Below, one piece after another: positions 50,634-58,947 of a stretch of DNA of 64,000 bases. Source of the DNA: Duganella rivi. Lineage in GTDB: Bacteria; Pseudomonadota; Gammaproteobacteria; Burkholderiales; Burkholderiaceae_D. The stretch lies in assembly GCF_009857435.1 (NCBI RefSeq), contig NZ_WWCK01000006.1:62001-126000 (forward strand), given 5' to 3'. Under the pieces are notes generated by a model that had not been told where the DNA came from, searched no databases, and was given only the letters and a program-made list of their open reading frames with translations. Numbering within the stretch: the stretch's first letter is position 1; every line of letters starts with the position of its first letter. The translations under genes and the position numbers were made by a program.

Positions 50634-51782
50634 TCAGAAAAAAGTAATCTCGTCGGCTTCCGCTGCGGCGGGCGCCGCATTCTTGACGCCACTGTGCACG
50701 GCGTGTTCTTCCGCCATGGCGTAGGTCTTCTGCAGTTCGTGCAGTAAGCGGTCTGGATCGAGCGGCGCCAGCACGCCGCTGGAGGCATAGATCTCGCGGT
50801 TCTCGGCCAGCAGTCCGGGGAAGTGCTCCATGTTCTCGCGCACGTGCGCCATCACCTGGCTGACGCGGTCCTGGAATTGCAGCTGCACCAGCGCCTCGCC
50901 TACTTCGCCTTGTATGCCGATACTCTCTTGCTTGAGCAGTTCGGACGATTGCACCAGCGCGTCGGTGATGCCGCGGAATGCGCTGAGCACCGCATCGATC
51001 ATGCCCTCGGCCGACTGCATCGACTTGTCTTCCGCCTCGCTGGACTGGTCGGCCGCCTGGCTGGCAGCCAGAATTGCGCTGCTGATCAAGCCCACGCGGT
51101 TGGTGATTTCCTTGCCGGTTTCGGCGGAGCGCATCGACAGCTGGCGCACTTCCTGGGCCACCACCGCGAAGCCGCGGCCTGCGGGGCCGGCGCGTGCCGC
51201 TTCAATCGCCGCGTTCAGCGCCAGCAGATTGGTTTGCGCCGCGATGCTGGCCACGCCTTCAGCCATGCCGCGCAGCTCGCGCGTGAAGCGTTCCAGATCC
51301 TTGATTTGCGCCAGCATGGCCTGCTTGGAGGACATCGCTGATTTCATCGACTTGACCACCGAGCCAAGCCGCTGCTCGCTGTGCGCGAACACCTCGGTGA
51401 TCGATGCGCCGTCCTGGTTGTTGGCGCTGGAGACGTGCACCGCGTTGTCCAATTTATCGACGATGTTGGAAAAGCGCGACGCCAGGTCGGACACCGCATC
51501 TTCCATCTGGCTGCGCGAGTTTTCAATGTGCCGGCACCACACCGGCAGCACTGTCTCGCCGAAGTGCTGGCGCGCCGCGAGGTAGTCGTCGATCATGGCA
51601 TTGTCGCCGGTAGCGCTAACCGGACTGAAACCAGAATCGCGCGTCAGCCATGCGGCGGCGCCCAACAACAGCACGGCCCAGATCAGCGTGTACCAACCCC
51701 ACGCGCTCCAGCCTGCCACCACGGTGCCCAAGGCGCCGGCAATGGCGAAGCCAAACGGTACTAGCATTTTGCTACTCAGCAT
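50634..51782 (-). CDS. MCP-like membrane protein with short N-terminus
   Basis: 382 residues. Two adjacent membrane helices at the N-terminus (LVPFGFAIAGALGTVVAGW; TLIWAVLLLGAAAWL) with almost no periplasmic loop, then a cytoplasmic helical region and a signalling-type tip VASIAAQTNLLALNAAIEAA, AGPAGRGFAVVAQEVRQLS. The helical bundle is shorter than in standard MCPs, and the C-terminus is DEITFF. It probably senses a cytoplasmic or membrane cue. A GTG at 51797 with a purine-rich region before it is a possible earlier start. Confidence 0.88.
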   Translation of the reverse strand: MLSSKMLVPFGFAIAGALGTVVAGWSAWGWYTLIWAVLLLGAAAWLTRDSGFSPVSATGDNAMIDDYLAARQHFGETVLPVWCRHIENSRSQMEDAVSDLASRFSNIVDKLDNAVHVSSANNQDGASITEVFAHSEQRLGSVVKSMKSAMSSKQAMLAQIKDLERFTRELRGMAEGVASIAAQTNLLALNAAIEAARAGPAGRGFAVVAQEVRQLSMRSAETGKEITNRVGLISSAILAASQAADQSSEAEDKSMQSAEGMIDAVLSAFRGITDALVQSSELLKQESIGIQGEVGEALVQLQFQDRVSQVMAHVRENMEHFPGLLAENREIYASSGVLAPLDPDRLLHELQKTYAMAEEHAVHSGVKNAAPAAAEADEITFF

Positions 51783-51934
51783 GCTTTGATTATTCACTGG
51801 ATGCCACCCCACTGTAGTGTCCGGGCGCCGCTCAGGCCGCGCCTCCGGGTATCCAACTGTAGCGCAGAAATACGCCACCGGATCATCATCCAGTAGCGAT
51901 TACTAAGGCTGTTGCACCAATACAACCGAGACGG

Positions 51935-53542
51935 CTAAGCCAGTTGCCGGCGCACTGCGCCGCGCAAGGCCGGGCGCTGTGGCGCAGCATCCTCCAGCTT
52001 GAAAATGCTGACCGCATCGGCCAGCCTGGCGGCCTGTTCCTGCATCGATCCCGCAGCTGCGGCGGCCTGTTCCACCAGCGCCGCGTTCTGCTGCGTGACG
52101 TGATCCATTTGCGAAATCGCCAGGTTGATTTGCTCGATGCCGTGGGTCTGCTCGATGCTGGCGTTGCTGATCTCGCCGACGATGGCGGTAACGCGGCGGA
52201 TGCTCGACACCACTTCCTCCATGGTGCTGCCCGCTTGCCCCACCAGCCGCGTGCCCGCTTCCACCTTGCCGACCGAGTCGTCGATCAGCACCTTGATTTC
52301 CTTGGCGGCGCTGGCCGAGCGCTGCGCCAGGCTGCGCACCTCGGAGGCCACCACGGCAAAGCCGCGTCCCTGCTCACCGGCGCGCGCCGCTTCCACCGCC
52401 GCGTTCAAGGCCAGGATATTGGTCTGGAACGCGATGCCGTCGATCACGCCGATGATGTCGACAATTTTTTTCGACGACTCATCGATGGAAGCCATGGTCT
52501 GCACCACATCCGACACCACGGCGCCGCCGCGCTGCGCCACCTCGGCCGCATTGGCGGCCAGCTGGTTGGCCTGGCGCGCATTCTCGGCGTTCTGCTTGAC
52601 GGTGGTGGTCAACTCTTCCATCGACGAGGCGGTTTCTTCCAGCGAGCTGGCCTGCTGCTCGGTGCGCGACGACAAGTCCATATTGCCGGCCGCGATTTCC
52701 GACGAGGCGGTGGTGATGGTGTCGGTGCCATTGCGCACATCGCCGACGATGCGTACCAGTCCGCTCGACATGCGGCTCAGCGCATGCAGCAGCTTGCCCG
52801 GCTCATCCTTGCTGTAGTCGCTGGGCGAGCGGTGGCTATGGTCGACCAGGTCGCCTTCCGCCACGCATTCCGCCAGCGCCACGGCCTCGTTGATGGGACG
52901 CGTGATGCCGGTGGTCAGCCACCACGCGAAGCTGACGCCGAACGCCACCACCAGCAAGGCCAGTAATACCAGTTGGTTGCGGCTCTGCTCGGCTACGTCC
53001 TCAATCTTCTTGGCGGCGGCGTCGATTTCCTTGCGCTGGTGATCGAGGATACGCTGCAGCATGCCTTCGTACACCTTGGACGCGGGCAGGTACACTTGTT
53101 CCAGCAGGCGGGTGGCCTCGGCGGCATCGCCGGCCGCCTTGGCTTTCATCAAGCCGTCGCGCGAGCTGACGTAGGTCTTGCGCGTCTCGACCAGCTCGGC
53201 CATCAAGGGCTTGTCGCCTTCGTTGGACAATTCCTCGATCTTCTTGATCAGGCCTTGCGCGTAGGTGGTGGTGGCCTTGGCCTCCTCGGCAAAGAACGTG
53301 GCCAGCGACGGGTCGGCGCTCTTGGCCACCGCCGTGGTGCGGCGGATACCGGAGAACACCACGCGATACCAATCCGAGATCAGGCGCTCCTTCGCCAGCG
53401 GCAGCGCCATCATGGCGCGTGTCGCTTCGGCCACACCTTGCAGGCGATATATGCCCAGGCCGGTATTCAGGATAAGGATGGCGAGGATGACGGCAAAGCC
53501 GAAAGACATCCGCCTGCCGATGCTGAGATCAGAGATTTTCAT
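51935..53542 (-). CDS. Methyl-accepting chemotaxis protein, Tsr-like
   Basis: 535 residues from ATG 53542, which follows GAGGAGG. First membrane helix (FGFAVILAILILNTGLGIY), four-helix-bundle periplasmic domain (about 35-190), second helix (QLVLLALLVVAFGVSFAWWL), HAMP and signalling domain with tip IDGIAFQTNILALNAAVEAA. It resembles the MCP at 3506 more than the three cluster MCPs and lacks the DExxF tail. It is the upstream-most gene of the chemotaxis region; a 152-base gap separates it from the next gene, so it may have its own transcript. Confidence 0.93.
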   Translation of the reverse strand: MKISDLSIGRRMSFGFAVILAILILNTGLGIYRLQGVAEATRAMMALPLAKERLISDWYRVVFSGIRRTTAVAKSADPSLATFFAEEAKATTTYAQGLIKKIEELSNEGDKPLMAELVETRKTYVSSRDGLMKAKAAGDAAEATRLLEQVYLPASKVYEGMLQRILDHQRKEIDAAAKKIEDVAEQSRNQLVLLALLVVAFGVSFAWWLTTGITRPINEAVALAECVAEGDLVDHSHRSPSDYSKDEPGKLLHALSRMSSGLVRIVGDVRNGTDTITTASSEIAAGNMDLSSRTEQQASSLEETASSMEELTTTVKQNAENARQANQLAANAAEVAQRGGAVVSDVVQTMASIDESSKKIVDIIGVIDGIAFQTNILALNAAVEAARAGEQGRGFAVVASEVRSLAQRSASAAKEIKVLIDDSVGKVEAGTRLVGQAGSTMEEVVSSIRRVTAIVGEISNASIEQTHGIEQINLAISQMDHVTQQNAALVEQAAAAAGSMQEQAARLADAVSIFKLEDAAPQRPALRGAVRRQLA

Positions 53543-53604
53543 GCCCGCCTCCTCTATCAAATTGTTCTTCAATAGTAACGCGAACCTGATGCGAACTGCA
53601 CTAC

Positions 53605-53620
53605 TTGAACACTTGTTCAA
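53605..53620. promoter_or_regulatory. Inverted repeat upstream of the Tsr-like MCP
   Basis: TTGAACA-CT-TGTTCAA: perfect 7-base arms about 63 bases before the MCP start, in the AT-rich divergent region. It is a possible operator; the regulator is unknown. Confidence 0.4.
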
Positions 53621-53685
53621 CTGCTTGAAGTTTAAAATATATTTTAATTTCCATTCTAATCTGCAACAAATATTGCACCAGCTCG

Positions 53686-53701
53686 TGTGAAAACGTTTAC
53701 A
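53686..53701. promoter_or_regulatory. Crp/Fnr-like half-site pair before the Crp-family gene
   Basis: TGTGA-N6-TTACA differs from the Crp consensus (TGTGA-N6-TCACA) at one base. TTACACTT is repeated at 53697 and 53710, and ACGTTTACA at 53693 and 53724. It lies about 95 bases before the Crp-family regulator, so autoregulation or control of the divergent MCP is possible. Confidence 0.4.
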
Positions 53702-53793
53702 CTTTCGAATTACACTTGTACGGACGTTTACATAGCTGGATTTGAAATACAACATTGTCCGTTCGGCCATCCGCACTCCTAAACCACTGAGTC

Positions 53794-54411
53794 ATGAGCA
53801 ACGCATTCCTAGAACACCGCGCCAAATACCGCGAAGTCGTATCCCGCCGCTACGGCGTCACTCCCGAACTGTACGATGAAGCCTCGCGCCTGCTGGCGCC
53901 ATTGGCGACGCCATTCAGCCTGCGCAAGGGCGAGTACCTGCAGCGCATCGGCGTGCCGGCGCAGTATGTGCACTGGCTGCATAGCGGCGTGGCGCGCACC
54001 GGCTTCATCACCGAGACCGGCAACGAAGTCACGCTGCACTTCCAGACCGACGGCGAGCCAGTAGCGGCGCACGACGATCTGTTGCGCGCGCGCGATGCCC
54101 AGCCGGCCATGAACTTCGTGGTGGCCGAAACCGCGCTGCACGGCTACCGCCTGGACTGGGCGGAAGTGAGCGCGGCCTACCAGCAGAACAGCCACTTGCG
54201 CGACTACTACCTGGCCGCGGCGCAGAACAGCATCATGGAACAAAGCCGCCGCCTGTACCTGAACGCCTCGCCGGCACAGGGCCGCCTGAACGCCTTCCGC
54301 CGCGAATATCCGGGCCTGGAGCAGCGCATTTCGCAGAAGGTGGTGGCGTCTTTCCTCGGCATCACGCCGCAGTACATGTCGCAATTGCTGCGCCAGGACG
54401 GCAGCAAATAA
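53794..54411 (+). CDS. Crp/Fnr-like cyclic-nucleotide-binding-fold regulator
   Basis: 205 residues. The N-terminal cupin-like cNMP-binding fold (about 35-130) includes FSLRKGEYLQRIGVPAQYVH and LHSGVARTGFITETGNEVTL. The cAMP phosphate-binding cassette (RxxS-type) is not evident, so the ligand may differ or be absent. The C-terminal part has a helix-turn-helix-like segment, QKVVASFLGITPQYMSQLLR. It is monocistronic and ends at a bidirectional terminator. Confidence 0.85.
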   Translation: MSNAFLEHRAKYREVVSRRYGVTPELYDEASRLLAPLATPFSLRKGEYLQRIGVPAQYVHWLHSGVARTGFITETGNEVTLHFQTDGEPVAAHDDLLRARDAQPAMNFVVAETALHGYRLDWAEVSAAYQQNSHLRDYYLAAAQNSIMEQSRRLYLNASPAQGRLNAFRREYPGLEQRISQKVVASFLGITPQYMSQLLRQDGSK

Positions 54412-54429
54412 AAACAGCTGTACTTAAAA

Positions 54430-54465
54430 AAAACGAAAGGCGCTCCATGGAGCGCCTTTCGTTTT
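54430..54465. terminator. Bidirectional intrinsic terminator
   Basis: A 36-base perfect palindrome centred at 54447/54448, with arms of the form AAAACGAAAGGCGCTCCA and its complement. A-tracts and T-tracts at both ends give a U-run in either direction. It is shared by the Crp-like gene (+) and panD (-). Confidence 0.93.
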
Positions 54466-54478
54466 GGGTCAGCCTGAA

Positions 54479-54838
54479 TTACTTCTTCACGCTTTTGATT
54501 TTGTTGTTTTCATCGACGAACACCAGCTTCGGCACGTGGGTCTCGATTTCCTGGTCGGTCATCGGGCCGTAGGTGCAGATGATCAGCAGGTCGCCCAGCT
54601 GCGCCTTGCGGGCGGCGGCGCCGTTCAGCGAAATCTCGCCGCTGCCGCGCTTGCCAGGAATAGCGTAGGTGGCAAAGCGCTCACCGTTGTTCACGTTATA
54701 CAGTTCGATCTGCTCGTTGACCTTGATGTCGGCCGCTTCCAGCAGATCCACGTCGATCCCGCACGAGCCTTCGTAGTTCAGGTCGGCCTGGGTCACCGTC
54801 ACGCGGTGCAGCTTGGAGCGCAGCATAATACGTTGCAT
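54479..54838 (-). CDS. panD: Aspartate 1-decarboxylase proenzyme
   Basis: 119 residues. It has the PanD self-cleavage site: NYEGSCGIDVDLL puts Gly24-Ser25 in the canonical position, with Ser25 becoming the pyruvoyl group. Lys9, Arg54 and Tyr58 are present. It makes beta-alanine from aspartate for pantothenate and CoA. The ATG at 54838 follows GAGGGAAG; the longer upstream frame is not needed. panB and panC are not adjacent. Confidence 0.97.
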   Translation of the reverse strand: MQRIMLRSKLHRVTVTQADLNYEGSCGIDVDLLEAADIKVNEQIELYNVNNGERFATYAIPGKRGSGEISLNGAAARKAQLGDLLIICTYGPMTDQEIETHVPKLVFVDENNKIKSVKK

Positions 54839-54984
54839 AGTCTTCTTCCCTCGATAGTAATCATTCAAACTTTGCATCCTGTCCACGCAAAGGCAGCGAC
54901 GCGAGGCGGGCATTGTATCATCAGCCTCCCGCTGGAGTTTGCTTTGTGGCATATTGACTCTAGTAAAAGCCTTCAACTATTTTC

Positions 54985-55278
54985 ATGAAACTCTCGCGCC
55001 TGCTCAGCTTGTCCACCGCCGTGCTGGCGTTGCTGGTGCTGGGGATGCTGGCGCACATCACCCATGATGCGTGGGTGCTGGCCGAGCGGCTGCGCAACGC
55101 CATCGCGCAAGAGCCATTGACACTGACCGACGGCCATATCCTGCGCGTGACCGCCAGCTTCGGCGTCGCCAGCCCCTGCGGCCCGCAAGCGGCGCTGGAC
55201 GATCTGCTGCATGCGGCCGACCTGGCGCTGTACCGCGCTAAACGCAAAGGCCGTAATTGTGTCGAGGGCGCGGCTTAA
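54985..55278 (+). pseudogene. Remnant of a membrane diguanylate cyclase (internal deletion)
   Basis: 97-residue open frame. Residues 1-30 form a membrane segment (STAVLALLVLGMLAHITHDAW) typical of the N-terminus of a sensor protein. From about residue 33 the sequence is the last third of a GGDEF domain: AERLRNAI, LRVTASFGVAS, LLHAADLALYRAKRKGRN. The whole sensor region and the GGDEF active-site motif are missing, so the two ends appear joined by an in-frame deletion. It should not make c-di-GMP. Whether it is still expressed is unknown. It overlaps the end of the Sel1 gene by 4 bases. Confidence 0.78.
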
Positions 55279-56543
55279 ACGGTTGCACGGCAGCGGGCGT
55301 TGAGACGGTAGAGGCGCTTGCGGTAGCTACCTTCCGGGCCGTCCGGGCCACAGTCGATATTGCGGAATAAGCGCGAGACGCGGTCCAGCACTTCGCGCTG
55401 GGCGTCGGTCTGCACCAGCACCAGCCGGCGCTTGCTGCGGCCATACGCGCCGTAAATACGCAGCACGAGGCAATGGCCGTGGTCCGCCTCCGACGGATCG
55501 ATCATTAACGTCTCCACGCGCGAGAGGTTGAATTGCGCTGCCAATTCCAACCGCGCGGACAGCATCACTTCACAATCAGCCAAGCGGTGCGTGCCATCTT
55601 GCGGCGGTGGCGGCGGCTGGGTCCATTGCCGTGCGCCGCGCGCTGGTGAAACTTTGCGCAGCAGTGCGGCGGCGCTGGCGCAGCCCTGTTTGGCAGCCAG
55701 GAGTAGCCAGTACGCAGCACGCACATCGTTGTCTGGCGCGGCACCGCGTGCACGCCATGCGCGGGCGCCGCATTCGAGTTGCGCTTCGACGTGGCCGAGG
55801 GCGGCGGCTTTTTCTAGGCAGGCATCGACATCGGCCGGACTGCGCTGCGCGAGATCGCAGCGGCTGTGCAAGCGCGCCAGCATAAACCACGCTTGCGACA
55901 TGCCTTGATTGCCGGCCTGCGTCATCCAACGCACTGCCAGCTTGCTGTTCACGCGGTGCGGCGAATCGAGCAAGCGGCGGCCATCTGGTCCCATGCGGGC
56001 CAGCAGCAGGCCAAGCGCCAACTGCGCCTCGGCGTCGCCGCTGCGCGCAGCCAGTTGAAAGTAGCGATACATTTCCGCTGCGGCGTCCGCGCCTGCCGCA
56101 GCACCGGCCGACTGCAAGCCTAGCCCGCAACGCGTCATCAGCCGTGCATCTGCCACCGGCAGCAACAGCGGCCCCTCCGCGGCCGTACGGCGCTGCGGAA
56201 TACCATGGGTTTTCCACAGCGCGCGGGCACGTGGCAGGGTGTGCGCTAGATAGGTCAGGTACTCGCCATCCTGCCATGCCTGTTCCAGCGAGTCCGCCGT
56301 CATCGGCGCCGCCTGCACGGCTTGTGCCTGATGCTCGGCCAGCTTGCGGCGCGCGTCGACCATGAGCAAGGACGCCTCCGCGCAATCCTGTTGCGCGGCG
56401 CGCTCCAGCCAATACAAAGCCGTCGGCAAATTCGCCGGCAGGCCCGCAGCACCATCTAGATAACAGCGCGCCAAGGCCAACTGCGCGTCGGCGCTTCCGG
56501 CGCGCGCGCCACGTATCAGGTGCAGACCCTCGCGTTTCGCCAT
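55275..56543 (-). CDS. Sel1-like repeat protein
   Basis: 422 residues with several Sel1/TPR-like repeats of about 36 residues: GSADAQLALARCYLDGAAGL, GDAEAQLALGLLLARMGPDG, GNQGMSQAWFMLARLHSR, GHVEAQLECGARAWRARGAA, GCASAAALL. The C-terminal ~130 residues (LADCEVMLSARLELAAQFNL, VLRIYGAYGRSKRRLVLVQT) are non-repetitive and unrecognised. There is no signal peptide. It follows LivF by 6 bases on the same strand, so it is co-transcribed with the importer, but a functional link is not obvious. Confidence 0.8.
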   Translation of the reverse strand: MAKREGLHLIRGARAGSADAQLALARCYLDGAAGLPANLPTALYWLERAAQQDCAEASLLMVDARRKLAEHQAQAVQAAPMTADSLEQAWQDGEYLTYLAHTLPRARALWKTHGIPQRRTAAEGPLLLPVADARLMTRCGLGLQSAGAAAGADAAAEMYRYFQLAARSGDAEAQLALGLLLARMGPDGRRLLDSPHRVNSKLAVRWMTQAGNQGMSQAWFMLARLHSRCDLAQRSPADVDACLEKAAALGHVEAQLECGARAWRARGAAPDNDVRAAYWLLLAAKQGCASAAALLRKVSPARGARQWTQPPPPPQDGTHRLADCEVMLSARLELAAQFNLSRVETLMIDPSEADHGHCLVLRIYGAYGRSKRRLVLVQTDAQREVLDRVSRLFRNIDCGPDGPEGSYRKRLYRLNARCRATV

Positions 56544-56549
56544 GTTGAC

Positions 56550-57269
56550 TTACGCCGCCCGGCCGCCCAAATACAGCTCACGCACCTGTGGATCATCCAT
56601 CAGCTGATCCGCATCGCCATGCAGCGCCACCGCTCCCATAGACAACACGTAAGCCCGGTCCGACATGCGCAACGCCTCAATCGCATTCTGCTCCACCATC
56701 AGCATCGTCACGCCCTCCTCCTTATTGACGGTAACGATGGCTTGGAACACTTCCTTCAACACCTTGGGCGACAAGCCAGCCGACGGTTCATCCAGCAGCA
56801 GCAAGCCTGGACGCGGCATCAACGCCCGCGCCAGCGCCAAGATCTGCCGCTCGCCGCCCGACATCGATGCCGCCGGGTCATTGAATTTGCGGTGCAAGAT
56901 CGGATACAGCGTGCACAACTCCGCCATGCGCGCCGCGCAATCCGCCTTATTCATATAATGCCCGCCCACCAGTAGATTCTCGCGGATGGTCAAGGCGCTG
57001 AAGATATTCTCCGTCTGCGGCACAAAGCCGATGCCGCAATGGCGTATCTTGTGATGCACCGGCAGCGCCGACACATCCGCGCCCTTGAGCGTGATGCTGC
57101 CGCTGCGCGGACGCAGAAAACCGGCAATGGTTTTCAACAGCGTCGACTTGCCGCAACCATTAGGTCCAAGCAGCGTGACGATTTCGCCCTGCTCTGCGCG
57201 CAACGTCATGCCCTTGAGGATATCCACCTCCGCCGAATAACCGGCGACTACCTTATCAACAACGATCAT
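56550..57269 (-). CDS. livF: Branched-chain-amino-acid-type ABC transporter ATPase LivF
   Basis: 239 residues: Walker A GPNGCGKST, signature MSGGERQ (in AASMSGGERQILALARALMP), Walker B LLLDEPSAGLSP and H-loop VEQN, which is characteristic of LivF. It is one of the two ATPases of a HAAT-family importer. The ATG overlaps the LivG stop (ATGA). Confidence 0.93.
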   Translation of the reverse strand: MIVVDKVVAGYSAEVDILKGMTLRAEQGEIVTLLGPNGCGKSTLLKTIAGFLRPRSGSITLKGADVSALPVHHKIRHCGIGFVPQTENIFSALTIRENLLVGGHYMNKADCAARMAELCTLYPILHRKFNDPAASMSGGERQILALARALMPRPGLLLLDEPSAGLSPKVLKEVFQAIVTVNKEEGVTMLMVEQNAIEALRMSDRAYVLSMGAVALHGDADQLMDDPQVRELYLGGRAA

Positions 57270-58063
57270 GCCTGCTTCTCCAACACCGCATCATTTTCCG
57301 CGCCGCCGCCCAGATAGGCTTGCAGCACACGTTCATTGGACGACAGTTCGTCCGGGCAGCAACTGGCGACGATATGCCCGCGATCAAGTACGATGCAGCG
57401 GCTGCACACTTCGCGGATGAAGTGCATGTCGTGCTCCACGATCACCAGCGTCATGCCTTGCTGGTTCAAACGCTTGAGCGCGGACACAATGTCGTTGCGC
57501 AGGTTTGGGTGCACGCCCGCCGTCGGCTCATCGAGGAATACCATCTTAGGGGCGCCCATCAGTGCGCAGACGATGCCTAGCAGTTTCTTCTGCCCGCCCG
57601 ACAAGGCCGATGCAGGAAGATCGCGCACGTGCGCCAGCAGCAGTTCGTGCAGCAGCGCCGTGGCCTTGGCGTGCGCCTGGCGCTCGGCGGCGCGCACGCC
57701 GCCGGTGCCCAGCAGTGTTTCCCAGAAACCGTGATGGGTGGTGGACGCGGCCATGGCCACCTCCATCACCGACATCTTTTCCGGCATGGCCGGCAGCTGG
57801 AAGGTGCGGGCGATGCCCGCTTCCACGATGCGGTGCGCAGGCAGGGTTTGAATCGCGTTGCCGCGATATGCAATCACGCCTCGGTCCGCGCTCTCAAAAC
57901 CGGTGATGATGTTGAGCAGCGTGCTTTTGCCGGAACCGTTAGGCCCAAGCAGGCCAACGATCTCACCGGGCTGGATGTCAAAGCTCACATTTTGCAGCAC
58001 CTTGTTACCGCCAAATGCCTTGGCCAGCGACTGTACACGCAGCAGAGGAGTAGTGTTAGTCAT
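57266..58063 (-). CDS. livG: Branched-chain-amino-acid-type ABC transporter ATPase LivG
   Basis: 265 residues from ATG 58063: Walker A GPNGSGKST, the LivG-specific HRIVEAGIARTFQLP, signature LSGGQKK, Walker B MVFLDEPTAGVHP and H-loop VEHDM. The open frame extends upstream out of the LivM reading frame and is not coding there. Its ATG overlaps the LivM stop. Confidence 0.94.
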   Translation of the reverse strand: MTNTTPLLRVQSLAKAFGGNKVLQNVSFDIQPGEIVGLLGPNGSGKSTLLNIITGFESADRGVIAYRGNAIQTLPAHRIVEAGIARTFQLPAMPEKMSVMEVAMAASTTHHGFWETLLGTGGVRAAERQAHAKATALLHELLLAHVRDLPASALSGGQKKLLGIVCALMGAPKMVFLDEPTAGVHPNLRNDIVSALKRLNQQGMTLVIVEHDMHFIREVCSRCIVLDRGHIVASCCPDELSSNERVLQAYLGGGAENDAVLEKQA

Positions 58064-58947
58064 GGCATCTTCCTTACTTTTTCTGGAACCAGTCCTTCGC
58101 TGCGCCACAACAGCGACGCCAGTAAAATCGCACCGATCAAACCGAGACGCAGAGCGCCCGACAAATCGGAACTGAAGTGGAACGCATCTTTCGCAAACGG
58201 CACCAGCGCATATGCAGCCTGCACCAGCACCACGCCGAGTAGCACGCCCCACATGTTGCCCATGCCGCCGATCAGCAGCATGGTCCACAGCAGGAAGGTC
58301 TCGGACGATAGCAGGTAGTCCGGGCCGGCAAAGCTCATGTAGTGCGCGTACAGCGAACCGCCCAGCGCCGTGATGGCCGCACCGGACATGATGGCGCGCG
58401 TTTTCAGCGTACGCAGGTTGTAGCCCATGCACGATGCGAGCTGCGGCTGTTCGCGCATCAAGCGCAGCGCGCGGCCGAAGCGGCCATTGCCGACCCGGTT
58501 GGCGGCGACAGCGCCGGCCGCAAGAATCGCCAGCACCAGCGCGAGGAAAGCCAGACCGCCCCACGGTTTAGCCAGATTGCCGAACAGCGCAGGCACGGCG
58601 CTAATGCCTTGCGCGCCGCCGGTCAGCCATTCTTCATTGGTGGCGACGGTGCGCAGGATTTCCGCAATCGCCAGCGTGGCGATGCCCCAGTAGTCGGAAG
58701 CCAGCTTGCGGCCAAGGCGCGCTATGCACCAGCCCAACGCCACGGCCACCAGTACGCCGGCAGCCATGCCGGCCAGCGGCGGATAGCCGGCCGCCGTCAA
58801 AATCGCGGTCGCGTATGCGCCAACGCCAGCGAAGGCGATGTGGCCGAAGTTGAGCAAGCCCGCGTAGCCGGCCTGCATATTGAGACCGATCGCCATCAAG
58901 CCGTAGATGGCCGCGATGGTTACGGAGTAAATCAGAAAATCATACAC
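58060..58947 (-). CDS. livM: Branched-chain-amino-acid-type ABC permease LivM
   Basis: 295 residues, about eight hydrophobic segments, with the LivM signature GLNMQAGYAGLLNFGHIAFAG (split over helix 2) and YWGIATLAIAEILR. The start is GTG and overlaps the LivH stop by 8 bases. It pairs with LivH to form the channel. Confidence 0.93.
   Translation of the reverse strand: MYDFLIYSVTIAAIYGLMAIGLNMQAGYAGLLNFGHIAFAGVGAYATAILTAAGYPPLAGMAAGVLVAVALGWCIARLGRKLASDYWGIATLAIAEILRTVATNEEWLTGGAQGISAVPALFGNLAKPWGGLAFLALVLAILAAGAVAANRVGNGRFGRALRLMREQPQLASCMGYNLRTLKTRAIMSGAAITALGGSLYAHYMSFAGPDYLLSSETFLLWTMLLIGGMGNMWGVLLGVVLVQAAYALVPFAKDAFHFSSDLSGALRLGLIGAILLASLLWRSEGLVPEKVRKMP

Noticed and set aside
54430..54465. 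The 36-base perfect palindrome as an attachment site or insertion-sequence end
   Set aside because: It lies between two convergent genes with A/T tracts on both sides and has no associated recombinase, so it is a bidirectional terminator.
57266..58564. A longer LivG protein starting at 58564
   Set aside because: The extra N-terminal part overlaps LivM in another frame and has no homology to LivG; the ATG at 58063 overlaps the LivM stop as expected in this operon.
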